A stretch of 64,000 nt of DNA from Dactylosporangium siamense (GTDB lineage: Bacteria; Actinomycetota; Actinomycetes; Mycobacteriales; Micromonosporaceae). Positions 1 through 8,706 of this stretch are shown here, one piece after another (within the stretch, counting starts at the first letter, position 1; each line of letters opens with the position of its first letter). The position numbers were made by a program, and so were the translations under genes. Below the pieces are notes generated by a model that was not told the origin of the DNA, did not search any database, and worked only from the letters and a program-made list of their open reading frames with translations. The DNA lies in assembly GCF_016862795.1 (NCBI RefSeq), contig NZ_BONQ01000166.1, positions 1 through 64,000 on the forward strand, given 5' to 3'.

Positions 1-477
1 GCCCGCGACCTTGATTGCCAGGAAGGCCCACTTCCGGCCAGGAACACGTGGGTGAAGAGGCTGATCCGGGCCTCGGCAGCGCCGGATCGTGCGCCGGGCA
101 CGTGGGGTCGTTGCCGGATTCCCTTCGTTGCGGCATCGCGCGCTGGACAAGACCCTGCACAGATCGATGTCGCGGACCGGCGGTCCCGACGGGCACGGGA
201 CGACTTCGGTCCAGCCGGGAGGGGGCATCACGACCGCATACGTGGACCACAGGACGCCACGGTGGCGCGGCCGAAGCGTGCAGGCCGGCCACCGCCACCA
301 CCGCGGCGGACACGAGCGCGCAGCGCGGGGTGGGCAGCGCGGGCGGGCGGAACGCGGGTGGGCGGTGCGGTGCGGTGCGGGGCAGCGCGGGGCAGAACGC
401 GGGCGGGGCGGTGCGGGGCGGTGCGGTGCGGGGCGGTGCGGGGCGGTGAGAGGCAGTGCGGGTGGGTGGTGTGGGGG
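1..477. repeat. Gene-free left end with G-rich low-complexity tract
   Basis: I see no convincing gene here. Positions 1-335 are ordinary high-GC sequence whose open frames in all phases lack recognisable domains. From about 336 to 470 the sequence becomes a degenerate simple repeat built from GCGGT, GCGGG and GGGCA units (for example GCGGTGCGGTGCGG and variants), almost free of A and T on this strand. The translations of this tract (runs of Gly, Arg and Ala) look like repeat artefacts. The runs of G could form quadruplexes or cause polymerase slippage. It sits just beyond the 3' end of the HAAS-domain gene on the minus strand. Confidence 0.6.
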
Positions 478-1149
478 TCAGGAGAGGGTTGGGCGGGGGG
501 AGGCGGCGCGTAGGCAGCGGAGGCCGGACAGGACCATCCACAGTGGGGTGGCGGCCGTGATGGCGGAGGTGGTCAGGGCCAAGGGGGAGGTGTTCGTGGC
601 GGTGGTGTGCCAGGCGGGGCTGAGCAGGGAGAGGGCAGCGCCGCCGAGGACGAAGAAGGCGCAGATGGCGATCGCGGCGATGCCCGTGGTGCGGACGAAG
701 GTGCGGCCGGCGTTGACGTAGCGGCTGCCGACGCCGCAGGCCAGGGCGGTGAGCAGGCCGACCACGACCACCGTGTAGCCGGCGTAGTCGACGGTGCGGG
801 CCAGGAAGAGGTAGCCGCTGCCGGGGTGCCAGGTCCAGCCGGTGGCGGCGGAGCGCCAGGCGAACTCGGAGATCGCCTGCTGGACGGCGACCGCGGCGGC
901 GACGAAGAGGGCGGTGCGGCGGGCCTGGGAGACGGCGAGCTCGCGCTGGTAGTCGGGGGCGAGCTCGTGGACGGAGCCGAACTCGTCCACGGCCAGCGAC
1001 GCCGCGGCGGCGGCGGGCAGGCCGGTGGACTCGTAGTGCGCGGCGGCGTCGTGCAGGCTGTCGCGCACCTCGGTCAGCAGCTCGCGTTTCGCGGCGCGGG
1101 GACCGCGCAGGGCGGCGCCGAGCGAGGTCACGTAGGTGTCGATAACCAC
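478..1149 (-). CDS. HAAS/permease-prefix-type membrane protein
   Basis: The N-terminal ~65 residues (IDTYVTSLGAALRGPRAAKR, then LLTEVRDSLHDAA and a DEFGS motif) match the HAAS or permease-prefix helical domain found in DUF1700-type actinobacterial proteins. Four hydrophobic segments follow (a FVAAAVAVQQAISEF helix, a YTVVVVGLLTALACGV helix, an AIAAIAICAFFVLGG helix and a C-terminal TSAITAATPLWMVLSGL helix), so it is an integral membrane protein of about 223 aa. I chose the GTG at 1149, preceded by GAGG, because family members begin right before the conserved IDTY block. An ATG at 1212 would add 21 atypical residues. Such proteins usually lie beside a PadR regulator. None is adjacent here, and the only PadR gene in the window is 29 kb away. 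The function is unknown. Confidence 0.75.
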   Translation of the reverse strand: MVIDTYVTSLGAALRGPRAAKRELLTEVRDSLHDAAAHYESTGLPAAAAASLAVDEFGSVHELAPDYQRELAVSQARRTALFVAAAVAVQQAISEFAWRSAATGWTWHPGSGYLFLARTVDYAGYTVVVVGLLTALACGVGSRYVNAGRTFVRTTGIAAIAICAFFVLGGAALSLLSPAWHTTATNTSPLALTTSAITAATPLWMVLSGLRCLRAASPRPTLS

Positions 1150-1275
1150 CCGCCCAGTATCGCCTCGCAGTGCCGGGACCAGATCCGGGAAAACCTCAGG
1201 GACAACCCCCAATGTCAGAACCCTCGACAGCAGGCAAGCTACATGTAGCAGAGCTACTTATGGAGGGGGACGACG

Positions 1276-2736
1276 GTGCGTAGGTGGCTTCTCGGTGGGC
1301 TCGGGGTGCTGCTCCTGCTCTGCGGGGGCGGCGTCGCGGCGGTCACCTGGCTTCTGACCAGTGGGGGCGTCGACACCGTCGGCAAGGTGGCGTTCGACCG
1401 GCCGCTCAAGATCCCGCCGCTGGCCGAGTCGACGGTCGACGCGGACGGCACCCGGGTCTTCGACCTCACCGCCGGGCCCGGCGACAGCGACCTCGGCCAC
1501 GGCGCGAGCACCCGGACCTGGGGCTACAACGGCGCCTACCTCGGCCCGACGCTCAGAGCCCAAAAAAGCCAGAAGGTCAAGGTCAACGTCCACAACCGGC
1601 TCAACGAGCCGACGACCGTGCACTGGCACGGCATGCACCTGCCGGCGAAGGTCGACGGCGGGCCGCACCACCCGATCCCGGTCGGCGGCGACTACCAGGC
1701 CGCCTGGACGGTGGACCAGCCGGCGGCGACGCTCTGGTATCACCCCCACCCGAGCGACCTCACCGAACGTCAGGTGTACCGGGGCCTCGCCGGAATGTTT
1801 CTGATCGACGAAAACGAAGAAAACGAAGAAGACCTGCCACACGAGTACGGCGTCGACGACATCCCGGTCATCGTGCAGGACAAGAACTTCGACGGCGGGC
1901 AGCTGAGCATGAGCGACCGGTTCCTCAGCGACGTCGGCATCCTGGGCGACGAGATCCTCGTCAACGGCACGCCCGGGCCGTTCCTGGACGTGCGCACGAG
2001 CCTGGTCCGGCTCCGGCTGCTCAATGCGAGCACCGCGCGGGTCTACGACTTCACCATGTCCGACGGCCGGCCGATGCAGCTGGTCGGCACCGACGGCGGC
2101 CTCCTGGAAGCGCCGTACGCCACCAGCAGCGTCCGGCTGTCGGTCGGGGAGCGGGCCGAGGTCGTCGTGGCGCTGCGGCCCGGTGAGCGGGTCGAGCTGC
2201 GCACCGCGCCCACCGGCCTGGGCCGGTTCCAGGGCGGTCGGGACGCGTTCGACGTCCTCCAATTGCGAGCAGGCGGACAAATCACCCAGAAAACGTTGCC
2301 ACCGACGCTGACAAGCATCGAGAAGCTCGACCCGAGCCAAGCAGCACAGCGGCGGACGTTCACGTTCCAGGGGCGGGAGATCAACGACGACCGGATGGAC
2401 ATGGACCGCGTCGACGCCGTCGTCGTCAAGGACACCGTCGAGGTGTGGAGCGTCGCCAACGGGCACGGCACGCCGCACAGCTTCCACATCCACGACGTGC
2501 AGTTCCAGGTGCTATCCGTGGACGGAAGGAAGCCGGAGTTCCGGAGCTGGAAGGACACGCTGTTCCTGGAGCCGAGGAAGCGCTACGAGATCATCGCCAG
2601 GTTCGCCGACTACGCCGACCCGACGACCGCGTACATGTTCCACTGCCACGTCCTGCGGCACGAGGACGAGGGCATGATGGGCCAGTTCGTGGTGGTGGAG
2701 AAGGCGGGCGACAAGCCGAACATCAGACACGGATGA
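1276..2736 (+). CDS. Multicopper oxidase
   Basis: This is a membrane-anchored or exported multicopper oxidase of 486 aa that couples four one-electron oxidations of a substrate (metal ion or phenolic) to reduction of O2 to water. All four copper-ligand blocks are intact: HWHGMHLP near residue 116, WYHPHP near 154, HSFHIHD near 401 and FHCHVLRHEDEGMM near 455-466, the last giving the type 1 copper His-Cys-His and a Met ligand. The N-terminus has one hydrophobic segment (WLLGGLGVLLLLCGGGVAAV) that is either a signal peptide or an anchor. The GTG start at 1276 has a strong GGAGGGGG ribosome site six bases upstream. The closest family is the CueO/bilirubin oxidase-like (SufI/CotA) group. Substrate cannot be assigned, and no copper-responsive site is visible upstream. 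A rho-independent-type hairpin follows the stop. Confidence 0.93.
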   Translation: MRRWLLGGLGVLLLLCGGGVAAVTWLLTSGGVDTVGKVAFDRPLKIPPLAESTVDADGTRVFDLTAGPGDSDLGHGASTRTWGYNGAYLGPTLRAQKSQKVKVNVHNRLNEPTTVHWHGMHLPAKVDGGPHHPIPVGGDYQAAWTVDQPAATLWYHPHPSDLTERQVYRGLAGMFLIDENEENEEDLPHEYGVDDIPVIVQDKNFDGGQLSMSDRFLSDVGILGDEILVNGTPGPFLDVRTSLVRLRLLNASTARVYDFTMSDGRPMQLVGTDGGLLEAPYATSSVRLSVGERAEVVVALRPGERVELRTAPTGLGRFQGGRDAFDVLQLRAGGQITQKTLPPTLTSIEKLDPSQAAQRRTFTFQGREINDDRMDMDRVDAVVVKDTVEVWSVANGHGTPHSFHIHDVQFQVLSVDGRKPEFRSWKDTLFLEPRKRYEIIARFADYADPTTAYMFHCHVLRHEDEGMMGQFVVVEKAGDKPNIRHG

Positions 2737-2742
2737 AGCGAG

Positions 2743-2778
2743 GTGCCGGGCCCCCCGTGGCGGCGCGGGGCCCGGCAC
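2743..2778. terminator. Hairpin terminator between convergent genes
   Basis: The arms GTGCCGGGCCCC (2743-2754) and GGGGCCCGGCAC (2767-2778) form a perfect 12-bp stem with a 12-nt loop, seven bases after the oxidase stop codon. There is no U-tract, as is common in actinomycete terminators. Between here and 2926 nothing else is recognisable. Confidence 0.75.
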
Positions 2779-2926
2779 GTCTCGCAAGCGAATCCGTCGT
2801 CCCCGTGTGCGCCGCAATCCGGACCGTGATGACGGCCGGACGGCGGCGGCAACCCGCCGAGAACCGCTTTGTGATCGGCATGACACATGGATCACCGCTC
2901 CCATGTCAAGAGCGTGGTGTCGCGGA

Positions 2927-4276
<1,350 letters not shown>

Positions 4277-4307
4277 GGCATCTCCCTCGATAGGTCAACG
4301 AGCGTAG

Positions 4308-4337
4308 GTCAACAACTGTTGGCCAACACATGTTGAC
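4308..4337. promoter_or_regulatory. 30-bp palindromic operator upstream of monooxygenase
   Basis: The outer arms GTCAACA (4308-4314) and TGTTGAC (4331-4337) flank a perfect inner palindrome TGTTGGCCAACA (4317-4328). In all, 26 of 30 positions are symmetric. Further GTCAAC half-sites lie at about 4294 and 4355. Its position 31-61 bp upstream of the monooxygenase ATG suggests binding by a TetR- or MarR-type dimer. No such regulator gene is adjacent. Confidence 0.65.
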
Positions 4338-4472
4338 CCCGGTCGGGAGTGCATGTCAACAGGCGATGAAATGCGTCCCGGGACGTGACCGCTAACATCC
4401 AGGGACTTGACTGGATGCCGGGCTAAAGGTGAGGCTTGGCAAAAGAGCCCGCCAGCTCCTAGGAGACTTTGT

Positions 4473-7328
4473 ATGGTCAAGTTCCGCATGCCCGTTGTGT
4501 TAGCGCTAACAATGATGGCTGCGGTGGTGTCCGTCACGCCGGCGCACGCCGCTACCGCCACCCTCACCGTCGACGCGGGACACACCACCACCGCCGTCGG
4601 GCCGTACCAGTTCGGCCACATCATCGAGGACATCAACCACTCGATGGAGGGTGGCCTGAACGCCAACGTGGTGCGCAACAGCACCATGAAGGAGGGCAAC
4701 GCCAATCCGCCCTCCTCCTGGTCGCTGATCACCGGCGGCGGGGGCAGCGGCGGCATCGCCGCGGACACCGCCGGCCCGCTCAACGCCGCCAACCAGCGCG
4801 CCCTGCGGCTCACGGTCGGCACCAACGGCGCCGGTCAGCGGGTCGGCGCCGCGAACAGCGGCTTCTACGGCATCGGGGTCCGGCCGTCGACGACCTACCA
4901 GGTCGCGTTCTGGGCGCGGGCCACCGCCGGCTTCACCGGCCCGCTCACGGTCACGATCGAGAGCACCGGCGGCACCGTGCACGCCACGTCGAGCGTGTCG
5001 GGCCTCGGCACCGGCTGGCAGAAGTTCACCACCACGCTCACCACCGGCGCCGGCGCGCCCGTGTCGAGCGCCAACCGGTTCGTCGTCGCCGCCAACGGCG
5101 TCGGCGCCGGGCAGCAGGTCTGGCTCAACGTCGTGCAGGCGATCGGCCCCACCTTCCAGCCGACCGGCAACCTGCGCCGGGACCTGCAACAGCTGATGAC
5201 CGACACCAATCCCGGCTTCTTCCGGGTGCCGGGCGGCAACTACCTGGAGGGCGCCGTCATCGCCAACCGGTTCGCCTGGAAGAACACCATCGGGCCGGTC
5301 GAGCAGCGGCCCGGTCACCAGAACGACGCCTGGGGCTACTGGTCCACCGACCAGTTCGGCCTGCTCAACTACCTGCAGATGGCCGAGCAGGCGGGCGCCG
5401 AGCCGATGCTCGGGGTGTTCGCCGGATACACGCTCAACGGCAGTGTCACCCCGCAGAACGAGATGCAGCAGTACGTCGACGAGGCGCTCGACGAGATCGA
5501 GTACGTCACCGGCGGCACCGGCACCACGTGGGGTGCCCGGCGGGCCGCGGACGGGCACCCGGCGCCGTTCCCGCTGCGCTACGTCGAGATCGGCAACGAG
5601 GACTGGTTCGACGGCACGGACAGCTACAACGCCTACCGGTACCCGATGCTCTACGACGCCATCAAGGCCCGCTACCCGCAGCTGCAGATCATCGCGACCC
5701 GGGCGGTCACCAGCCGGCCGATGGACGTCATCGACGACCACTACTACAACAACGACCCCGACGCCTTCGCCGCGCTCGCCACCCGCTACGACGGCGCCGA
5801 CCGCAACGGCCCGAAGGTCCTCGTCGGCGAGTACGGCGTCACCAACGGCACCTCGAGCAACCCGACCGGCACGCTGTCCGGCGCGCTCGCCGAGGCCGCG
5901 TTCATGACCGGCATGGTGCGCAACGCCGACCTCGTCATCGGCGGCGCCTACGCGCCGGCGCTCACCTCGGTGGACAACTGGCAGTGGTCGTCGAACCTGA
6001 TCGGCTTCAACGCGGTCAGCTCGTTCGGCTCGCCGTCCTACTACGTGCAGAAGATGTTCGGCACAGGAGTCGGCGACCACGTGGTCCCGACCACGCTCAG
6101 CGGCGGCACGGGCCTCACCCAGGTCGCCACCCGCACCACCGGCGGCGCCGTGTACGTCACCGTCGTCAACCGGTCCGCATCCACAGTGGACACGCAGGTG
6201 AACGTGACCGGCGCGGCGAGCGTCGGCGGCACGGCGACGGTCACGACCCTCACCGGCGACCCGAACGGCCGCAACTCCATCACCAGCCCGACCGCGATCG
6301 TGCCGACGACAACGACCCGCGGCGCCGGCGCGAGCTTCACGCACAACTTCCCGGCCAACTCCGTCACCGTCATCCAGCTGTCGACCACGGGCGGGGCCAC
6401 CCCGGTCCTGCCGGTCAACCAGGGCGTCTCGCTGCGGGTCACCACTCCCGGGTACACCGACCGCAGCCTGCGCCACCAGAGCAACCTCGGGGTCACGTCG
6501 GTCATCGGCACGGCCAGCTCCGCGAGCGACAAGCTGGACGCGTCCTTCGTGCTGCGGCCCGGCCTGGCCAGCGCGGCCTGCTACTCCCTCGAGTCGCGCA
6601 ACTTCCCCGGCCAGTTCCTGCGGCACCAGGCCTACCGGGTCAAGCTCGCGGCCAACGACGGCTCGTCGCTGTTCGCCGCGGACGCCACCTTCTGCGCGGC
6701 GGACGGCAACTCGGGTGAGGGGATCTCGCTGCGGTCGTACAACTTCCCGACCCGCTACCTGCGGCACTACAACTCGGAGGTCTGGATCGCCGCCAACGGC
6801 GGGACGAACGCCTACGACAGCGCCACGAACTGGGCCGCCGACACCACCTGGCGGATCGGCACCCCCTGGTTCCGCAGCGACGTGACGATCGCCGCGGGCT
6901 TCCACTCGGTGCGGGCCACCACGCCCGGCTTCACCGACCGGTACGTGCGGCACCAGTCCAGCCTCGGCGTCCTGAGCCAGATCAGCACCACCCTGGACCG
7001 GCAGGACGCCACGTTCGACATCGTGCCCGGACTCGCCGACAACACCTGCTACTCCTTCGAGTCGCGCAACTTCCCCGGCCGGTACCTGCGCCACAACGAC
7101 TACCGGATCAAGCTCGCGGCGAGCGACGGCTCCGCGGTCTTCGCCGCCGACGCCACCTTCTGCGCCAAGGCGGGGGTGCGGTTCCAGTCCTACAACTTCC
7201 CGGACCTGTACCTGCGGCATTACGCCACCGAGCTCTGGATCGCCTCCAACGGCGGCGCCCGGCCCTCGGACAACCCGGCCAACTACGTCGCGGACACCAC
7301 GTGGGTGGTCGAGGCGCCGCTGGGTTGA
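4473..7328 (+). CDS. Secreted GH51 alpha-L-arabinofuranosidase with two AbfB (CBM42) domains
   Basis: The protein is a 951-aa exported enzyme that removes arabinofuranosyl side chains from arabinan or arabinoxylan. A signal peptide ends near SVTPAHA. Next come a GH51 N-terminal block (QFGHIIEDINHSMEGG), a CBM4/9-like jelly-roll insert (about 90-230), and the GH51 catalytic core with RVPGGNYLEG and WKNTIGPVEQRPGH. The acid/base Glu lies in YVEIGNEDWF (near residue 376) and the nucleophile Glu in VLVGEYGV (near 453). Two arabinose-binding AbfB beta-trefoils follow, at about 645-800 and 805-950, each with repeated SRNFPG..LRH and SYNFP..YLRHY motifs. ATG 4473 has AGGAG eight bases upstream. A LacI-type operator overlaps the signal-peptide codons, so expression is probably repressed without inducing sugar. 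Confidence 0.95.
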   Translation: MVKFRMPVVLALTMMAAVVSVTPAHAATATLTVDAGHTTTAVGPYQFGHIIEDINHSMEGGLNANVVRNSTMKEGNANPPSSWSLITGGGGSGGIAADTAGPLNAANQRALRLTVGTNGAGQRVGAANSGFYGIGVRPSTTYQVAFWARATAGFTGPLTVTIESTGGTVHATSSVSGLGTGWQKFTTTLTTGAGAPVSSANRFVVAANGVGAGQQVWLNVVQAIGPTFQPTGNLRRDLQQLMTDTNPGFFRVPGGNYLEGAVIANRFAWKNTIGPVEQRPGHQNDAWGYWSTDQFGLLNYLQMAEQAGAEPMLGVFAGYTLNGSVTPQNEMQQYVDEALDEIEYVTGGTGTTWGARRAADGHPAPFPLRYVEIGNEDWFDGTDSYNAYRYPMLYDAIKARYPQLQIIATRAVTSRPMDVIDDHYYNNDPDAFAALATRYDGADRNGPKVLVGEYGVTNGTSSNPTGTLSGALAEAAFMTGMVRNADLVIGGAYAPALTSVDNWQWSSNLIGFNAVSSFGSPSYYVQKMFGTGVGDHVVPTTLSGGTGLTQVATRTTGGAVYVTVVNRSASTVDTQVNVTGAASVGGTATVTTLTGDPNGRNSITSPTAIVPTTTTRGAGASFTHNFPANSVTVIQLSTTGGATPVLPVNQGVSLRVTTPGYTDRSLRHQSNLGVTSVIGTASSASDKLDASFVLRPGLASAACYSLESRNFPGQFLRHQAYRVKLAANDGSSLFAADATFCAADGNSGEGISLRSYNFPTRYLRHYNSEVWIAANGGTNAYDSATNWAADTTWRIGTPWFRSDVTIAAGFHSVRATTPGFTDRYVRHQSSLGVLSQISTTLDRQDATFDIVPGLADNTCYSFESRNFPGRYLRHNDYRIKLAASDGSAVFAADATFCAKAGVRFQSYNFPDLYLRHYATELWIASNGGARPSDNPANYVADTTWVVEAPLG
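4498..4511. promoter_or_regulatory. LacI-family operator inside the GH51 signal-peptide codons
   Basis: TGTTAGCGCTAACA is a perfect 14-bp palindrome with the central CG expected of LacI-family operators in actinobacterial polysaccharide-degradation genes. It starts 25 bases into the coding sequence, so it would block elongation or clearance rather than promoter binding. A half-site CGCTAAC lies at 4390-4396, giving roughly 110-bp spacing. Confidence 0.7.
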
Positions 7329-7355
7329 CCTGAAGTGCTGTTGAAGTAGCACGGT
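7325..7355 (+). promoter_or_regulatory. Possible MerR-family-type promoter for the MFS gene
   Basis: TTGACC (7325-7330) overlaps the GH51 stop codon and is followed by a degenerate dyad (ACCTGAAGT and GTTGAAGT) and CACGGT about 19 bases downstream. This layout resembles the elongated-spacer promoters bound by MerR-family regulators of drug exporters. The dyad is imperfect, so this is tentative. Confidence 0.25.
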
Positions 7356-7361
7356 ATCCAC

Positions 7362-8696
7362 GTGCAGAAACGCAACGCGCTCACGGTCGGCATGGTCACG
7401 CTCGTCACGTTCGTCGCCTTCGAGGCGGTGGCCGTGACGGCGGCCATGCCGACCGTCGCGCAGGCCCTCGACGGCCTCGCCCTCTACGGCTTCGCGTTCG
7501 GCGGTCCGTTCGCCACCGGGATCGTCGCGACCGTCGCCGCCGGCACCTGGTGCGACCGCCGCGGCCCGGCCGTCCCGACCCTCGTCGGGGTCGTGCTGTT
7601 CAGTCTCGGCCTGCTCCTCGCCGGCCTCGCCCCGGACATCTGGACGCTCATCGCCGGCCGGCTCGTGCAGGGCTTCGGCGGTGGGCTCATCACGGTCGCG
7701 CTCTACGTCGTCGTCGGTCGCGCATACCCCGCCGCCGCCCACCCGAAGGTCTTCTCCGCGTTCTCCGCCGCCTGGGTGCTGCCGGCCGTCGTCGGTCCCG
7801 CCGTCGCCGGGCTCATCGTGGAGCACCTCGGCTGGCGCTGGGTCTTCCTGCTCATCGCCATCGCGACCCTGCCGGTCGCCGCGGTGATCCAGCCCCACCT
7901 GCGTCCGATCGACGGTGTCGCCGAAACGCCGACGAACAGCCGCGTGCCGTGGGCGTTCGGCGTCGCCGGTGGGGTCCTTCTGCTGCACTGGGGCGGGCAG
8001 AGCGGACACCTGGCGGCCATCGGCGCCGGGCTGGTGGTCGTCGCGGTCTGCGGGCCGCGGCTGCTGCCCGCGGGGACGTTCACCGGCGGCCGCGGGCTGC
8101 CCAGCGTCATCCTGGTGCGCGGGTTCGCGGGCGCCGCGTTCATGCAGGCGGACGTGTTCATCCCGCTGCTGCTCACCCGTGAGCGCGGCCTCACCCCGTC
8201 CCTCGCCGGGCTCACCCTCACCGCCGGGGCGCTGCTGTGGTCCACCGGGTCCTGGATCCAGGCCCGGCAGGGGCAGCGGTTCACCCCGGCCACCCGGCTG
8301 CGGGTCGGACTGTCCGGCATCGCCCTCGGGGTGCTGTCCGCGGTCGCGCTCGTCGCCCCCGCCGTCCCCGTCGCGGTCGTGGTGGCCGGCTGGTGCGTCG
8401 CCGGGTTCGGCATGGGCCTGGCGTCCCCGACGGTCGCCGCGCTCGTCCTGCAGCTGTCCCCGCCGGGGGAGCAGGGCGTCAACAGCTCGGCGCTGTCGGT
8501 CGCCGACTCGCTGCTGACCACCGTGGTCCTCGCGGTCGGCGGGTCGGTGTTCGCGGCGCTGGTCACCGCCGGGCCGGTCGCCTACCTGGCCGCCTTCCTG
8601 ATCGCGCTGCTCCCGGCCGTCGCGGGCGCGCTGCTCGCCGGCCGGGTCACGGCCGCCGCGCCCGTCTCGCCGCACCCGGCCGGGGTGCCCGGGTAG
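7362..8696 (+). CDS. MFS transporter (drug:H+ antiporter type)
   Basis: This is a 444-aa major facilitator with about 12 to 14 hydrophobic segments throughout. The A-loop signature appears as GTWCDRRGPAVPTLVG between TM2 and TM3, and motif-C-like AAWVLPAVVGPAVAGLIVEHLGWRWVF occurs near residues 140-165, typical of EmrB/QacA-type drug exporters. The GTG start at 7362 is 33 bases after the GH51 stop. The substrate is not predictable. The next gene begins 10 bases downstream, so readthrough into pepN is likely. Confidence 0.88.
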   Translation: MQKRNALTVGMVTLVTFVAFEAVAVTAAMPTVAQALDGLALYGFAFGGPFATGIVATVAAGTWCDRRGPAVPTLVGVVLFSLGLLLAGLAPDIWTLIAGRLVQGFGGGLITVALYVVVGRAYPAAAHPKVFSAFSAAWVLPAVVGPAVAGLIVEHLGWRWVFLLIAIATLPVAAVIQPHLRPIDGVAETPTNSRVPWAFGVAGGVLLLHWGGQSGHLAAIGAGLVVVAVCGPRLLPAGTFTGGRGLPSVILVRGFAGAAFMQADVFIPLLLTRERGLTPSLAGLTLTAGALLWSTGSWIQARQGQRFTPATRLRVGLSGIALGVLSAVALVAPAVPVAVVVAGWCVAGFGMGLASPTVAALVLQLSPPGEQGVNSSALSVADSLLTTVVLAVGGSVFAALVTAGPVAYLAAFLIALLPAVAGALLAGRVTAAAPVSPHPAGVPG

Positions 8697-8706
8697 GTTC
8701 GGTGGC

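Noticed and set aside
1-470. Several overlapping plus-strand frames at the left end
   Set aside because: They owe their length to G-rich repeats lacking stop codons, and none has a ribosome site, domain or normal amino-acid composition.
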